A DNA stretch of 64,000 nucleotides, from the NCBI GenBank assembly GCA_964611895.1, contig CAZTDN010000002.1, positions 97,827-161,826 of the forward strand. The letters are read 5' to 3'. The DNA comes from JAIEOG01 sp964611895. Lineage in GTDB: Bacteria; Bdellovibrionota; FAC87; UBA2466. Below the pieces are notes generated by a model. That model saw only the letters and a list, made by a program, of their open reading frames with translations. It made no database searches and was not told where the DNA came from. The translations under genes were made by a program, and so were the position numbers. The stretch's first letter is position 1. The number at the start of each line of letters is the position of its first letter. Of this stretch, positions 61,665-64,000 are shown in pieces.

Positions 61665-62295
61665 CATAGAGTGCCTGGCAGGTCTCTTCCACAACGGCCA
61701 AAGCCCGCGCTTGAGAGGATTCGTCCTTACAAAGTGCTTGAAGTAACTCACCTTCAGTTCTCGAATGCTCCACGTCATACTTCTGGTGCACACGGAAAAA
61801 TTCCAGTGCGGAGTCTGATGTTACATCGTAGTGACAAACAAGTCCCTCAATCTTTGTTGCCGCGACTTCTGGTTGTTGCTTTTCGTAAGCGTAAAGAGCG
61901 GCAAGTCCGTCGATAATATTATCGCTCGTCACATGCTTGCGAAAGACTCTCAACAAAAACTCGGACTCGTCCGAGTAGAAATGCTCTTCGACAGAACTTC
62001 GGGGCACGCCCAATCCTTCGGCAAACTGGAGCCAAAGTTCCCGGTGATTCTTCTCACCATATTCTTCGTGGATCAGATTATCCAGCAACTGTCGGCGCAA
62101 CTCTGGAGACTCGCAACGACTATGAATACTGCTTACGAACCGAGGAAACTCCCTTTCGAAAGGATAGTATTCTTTTGCGTAGCCTTGCAGTTCCCCGAGG
62201 GAAACGCAGCCCTCTTGCCATCGAAGGTAAAAGCTATGCTTCAACAAAGGTTTACGTTGAATCTCGTGATTGAGCCTACCCAGAAAAGACGCCAT
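61618..62295 (-). CDS. CADD-type di-metal heme-oxygenase-fold protein, probable pABA synthase
   Basis: 225 aa, GGGGGGAGGG before the ATG. It belongs to the TENA/PqqC/CADD (HDO) group. Six metal ligands are present with the exact spacing of the chlamydial protein CADD: Glu77, His84, Glu138, His170, Asp174 and His177 (CADD Glu81, His88, Glu142, His174, Asp178, His181). Tyr23, Tyr137 and Lys148 match CADD Tyr27, Tyr141 and Lys152, residues linked to the self-sacrificing synthesis of para-aminobenzoate. This points to an unusual folate route rather than thiaminase activity. It is the second gene after the small ORF at 62345. Confidence 0.87.
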   Translation of the reverse strand: MASFLGRLNHEIQRKPLLKHSFYLRWQEGCVSLGELQGYAKEYYPFEREFPRFVSSIHSRCESPELRRQLLDNLIHEEYGEKNHRELWLQFAEGLGVPRSSVEEHFYSDESEFLLRVFRKHVTSDNIIDGLAALYAYEKQQPEVAATKIEGLVCHYDVTSDSALEFFRVHQKYDVEHSRTEGELLQALCKDESSQARALAVVEETCQALYEFLDGVERRYSSAAA

Positions 62296-62344
62296 CGGAC
62301 CCTCCCCCCATTTGCCGAGAATCTAACAACACGGCTGGAAGCGG

Positions 62345-62509
62345 TCAATTGGCAAGGCTCTCCGGGTGTACCCCGCCAACAGCGCGGCGCATCATCGACA
62401 TCCTCATGCCCAATCGCGCGTCCTCGGTGCCCCTAATCGGCACTCCCAACCCATCGCCCACGGGTGCCCCACTGGAATCATTGAGATTTTCCACGTCCTC
62501 CTCCGGCAT
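62345..62509 (-). CDS. Small protein, 54 aa, unknown function
   Basis: ATG 62509 gives MPEEDVENLNDSSGAPVGDG and ends RRAVGGVHPESLAN-stop. The N-terminus is acidic, the middle glycine-rich, and a Met/Arg-rich segment (RLGMRMSMMRRAV) follows. A GTG 15 bases in, preceded by GGAGGAGGAC, is an alternative start. It lies 49 bases upstream of the CADD gene on the same strand and may be co-transcribed. The good codon usage and ribosome-binding sequence support it, but at 54 residues it could be spurious. Confidence 0.5.
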   Translation of the reverse strand: MPEEDVENLNDSSGAPVGDGLGVPIRGTEDARLGMRMSMMRRAVGGVHPESLAN

Positions 62510-62556
62510 ACACTTTGCGATGTTCCCCCATCGGTGTGATATCGCCGGGAGGGCGC

Positions 62557-62853
62557 ATGAGCTGGAGAGTTCGACAGTTTTTTAGAAAGTGGACCCCGAT
62601 TGCCTTAATCGCGATCGTGGCCTGGGTGGGGTATACGCATTGGCAGCGCGGCGGCCGATCCAACATCGGCAGCGTGCTCACCAGCGCTCGCGTAGCGGCT
62701 TTCCGCGTACCAGTTTTAGGTTCCTATTTCCGCAAATCAGGTGTCTTCGCCCCGTCCCGCTCCGGCGGCAAAAGTTATGCTTACCACTCTGGCAAGCGCC
62801 GAGGTAAAGGGCACCACCATCGCAGACATCACCGCCGCGGCCGACGTCGATAA
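62557..62853 (+). CDS. Small basic single-pass membrane protein, 98 aa
   Basis: ATG 62557 follows GGGAGGG. One membrane segment (TPIALIAIVAWVGY, about 12-26) precedes an extremely basic C-terminus rich in Arg, His and Gly (GHHHRRHHRRGRRR). It is divergent from the 62345 small gene. The basic tail may bind nucleic acid or phospholipids; no family recognised. Confidence 0.65.
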   Translation: MSWRVRQFFRKWTPIALIAIVAWVGYTHWQRGGRSNIGSVLTSARVAAFRVPVLGSYFRKSGVFAPSRSGGKSYAYHSGKRRGKGHHHRRHHRRGRRR

Positions 62854-62918
62854 GCCTCTTTAAAATCGGAGCCAATCTCCCCGTTGCCTCACCTTGCTCG
62901 GAATGACATAGTTCCGAG

Positions 62919-64000
62919 ATGGAAATAACTCTGATTGTGATTGCTGCGGCCTCGCTTGCCGCGTTGGGTGGTTTTTTTCTCTTTGCCCTTCGGGGCATCC
63001 AAGGAAGCTTGGATCGCTTTCAGGGCCAGCTGCTTACCCAACAAAAAGAATTCGAGCGTACCGAAGAAATGAAGTCGGCCAATCTTCGTGCCGAGCTGGG
63101 CCAGCACCTACTAAGCAATCGCCAGGAACTACAACTGGGCTTGCAACAAAGCTCGCAAGCCTTGGAAAAGCGTTTTATGGCGATTGATACCCGCCTAGAC
63201 ACCCGGCTCAATACTCTCACTGAAAGCGTTCAGACCAAACTCGAAGCCAACCTCAAAGAAGGCTTTCAGCATTTCGCCCGAGTTGAAGATGCGCTCAAAA
63301 ACGCCCAAGTGCAGCTCCAGGATCTGAATCGAGTGGGCCAGTCGATTAACGATTTGAACGGCCTGCTCAAAATGCCCCATTTGCGCGGGGGATTTGGAGA
63401 GGCGACCCTCGAAAGACTTCTGAGCGATTTCCTTCCCCAAGGAGCGTACGAGCTTCAATACCGCATTGTCCCGGGTTCCACCGAACGCGTCGATGCGGTG
63501 ATAAAATACCCCAAGTACGTTTTGCCTATCGACAGCAAGTTCCCTCGCGAACAGATACTTCCGCTCTTTGAGACCGAAAACCCTGAGCAGCTCGAACGAG
63601 CTCGAAAAGACTTGGTAGAAGTCATTCGGGTATTAGGAAGGTCCATCCGAACCAAGTACATTCACCCCGAGCATGGCACCACTGAAATGGCGCTGCTTTT
63701 CGTTCCTAGCGAAACACTTTACTTTGAAGTTCTACGCAATCCGGCCGTATTTGAAGAACTTTCTCGTCAAAAAGTCTTTGTTGTATCCCCGAATACTTTT
63801 TCGGCAATGCTACACGCCGTCGCGACAGCCCGAAATTACTACGAAATGGCCAAAGGGGTAGAAACCACGCTAAAGGAGCTTCAAAAGGCCTCGACCCATT
63901 TGGACAACTTCCAGAGCCGCTTCACGGATGTCGGGACCGCGCTCGAAAAAGCGCAAAAAACTTTTGATTTTGCTACCACGCATCTGTCGCGTTACACCAA
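62919..64000 (+). CDS. rmuC: DNA recombination protein RmuC, 3' end beyond window
   Basis: ATG 62919 opens an N-terminal membrane segment (ITLIVIAAASLAALGGFFLF), then a long coiled coil (about residues 30-140). The RmuC nuclease-like domain begins with LLKMPHLRGGFGEATLERLL, LQYRIVPG, RVDAVIKYP, LPIDSKFP and GTTEMALLFVPSETLYFEVL. RmuC limits DNA inversion and is thought to be a nuclease or DNA-tethering factor. At least 360 residues are visible; the frame is still open at 64000. Confidence 0.93.
   Translation, partial: MEITLIVIAAASLAALGGFFLFALRGIQGSLDRFQGQLLTQQKEFERTEEMKSANLRAELGQHLLSNRQELQLGLQQSSQALEKRFMAIDTRLDTRLNTLTESVQTKLEANLKEGFQHFARVEDALKNAQVQLQDLNRVGQSINDLNGLLKMPHLRGGFGEATLERLLSDFLPQGAYELQYRIVPGSTERVDAVIKYPKYVLPIDSKFPREQILPLFETENPEQLERARKDLVEVIRVLGRSIRTKYIHPEHGTTEMALLFVPSETLYFEVLRNPAVFEELSRQKVFVVSPNTFSAMLHAVATARNYYEMAKGVETTLKELQKASTHLDNFQSRFTDVGTALEKAQKTFDFATTHLSRYT

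Noticed and set aside
62478..62681. 67-residue minus-strand frame MSTLPML...
   Set aside because: It overlaps the better supported small gene at 62345 and the 62557 gene in other frames and has no ribosome-binding site.
1..64000. CRISPR arrays, IS elements, prophage or integrons
   Set aside because: No regularly spaced repeats, transposase, integrase or phage structural gene is visible on either strand.

Overview
The window looks like a chromosomal core region of a Gram-negative deltaproteobacterium-like organism, most probably in or near Bdellovibrionota/Oligoflexia. The case rests on several things: many lipoproteins and signal peptides; an RND pump with a TolC-type partner; HemJ-type haem synthesis; the rpiB-glyA-nusB gene order; and a histone-fold protein of the kind known from Bdellovibrio. 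I cannot run a taxonomic search, so this is an inference. Coding density is very high, with many 4-bp ATGA/GTGA start-stop overlaps and several convergent pairs whose stop codons overlap. There is no prophage, IS element, CRISPR array or rRNA operon in view.

Layout. 1-7015: three exported proteins of unknown function, one of them (1-3937, minus strand) at least 1312 residues and running off the left edge. 7023-8959: an exported helical protein and a degenerate metallophosphoesterase-like lipoprotein. 9029-15220 (minus): a housekeeping cluster acpP-fabF-rpiB-glyA-nusB-(unknown)-hflX-ppsR, i.e. fatty acid synthesis, sugar phosphates, one-carbon metabolism, antitermination and ribosome rescue. 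15296-25691: family 5 uracil-DNA glycosylase, a lipoprotein, an FAD oxidoreductase, a basic zinc-finger protein, gcvT and gcvH, a GT39 glycosyltransferase coupled to a PHP-like protein, HIT-LapA-PP2C, and alr on the opposite strand. 25746-26139: RNase P RNA. 26163-33496: a GT87 glycosyltransferase, Nudix, then tgt-yajC-secD-secF-asnS. 33493-38025: a second large exported helical protein, a small secreted protein, a membrane protein and a ureohydrolase.

38026-41763 is the most informative stretch: a candidate replication origin with DnaA boxes, dnaA, hemJ, a zinc-finger/histone-fold fusion protein and a TlpA-like thioredoxin. 41896-44734: xseA, a GT2 glycosyltransferase, tRNA-Thr(CGU), a YkgJ-type cysteine-cluster protein and a perfect palindrome. 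44737-47102: two tandem seven-repeat RCC1 lipoproteins. 47172-52586: an RND pump and TolC-like gene facing a TetR regulator, with two inverted repeats between them. 52664-64000: a secreted CxxC protein, a lipoprotein, threonine dehydratase, a probable outer-membrane protein, a metallophosphoesterase, a UDG-like protein, NfeD and slipin, two exported zinc metallopeptidases, a CADD-type heme-oxygenase-fold protein (probable non-canonical pABA synthase), two small proteins, and the start of rmuC.

The strongest leads are the zinc-finger histone fusion, the lysine-rich double zinc-finger protein that may be a second chromatin factor, the CADD-like protein with all key residues in register, and the origin region. 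Several enzyme-fold proteins (UshA-like, PHP-like, UDG-like) have lost their catalytic ligands.
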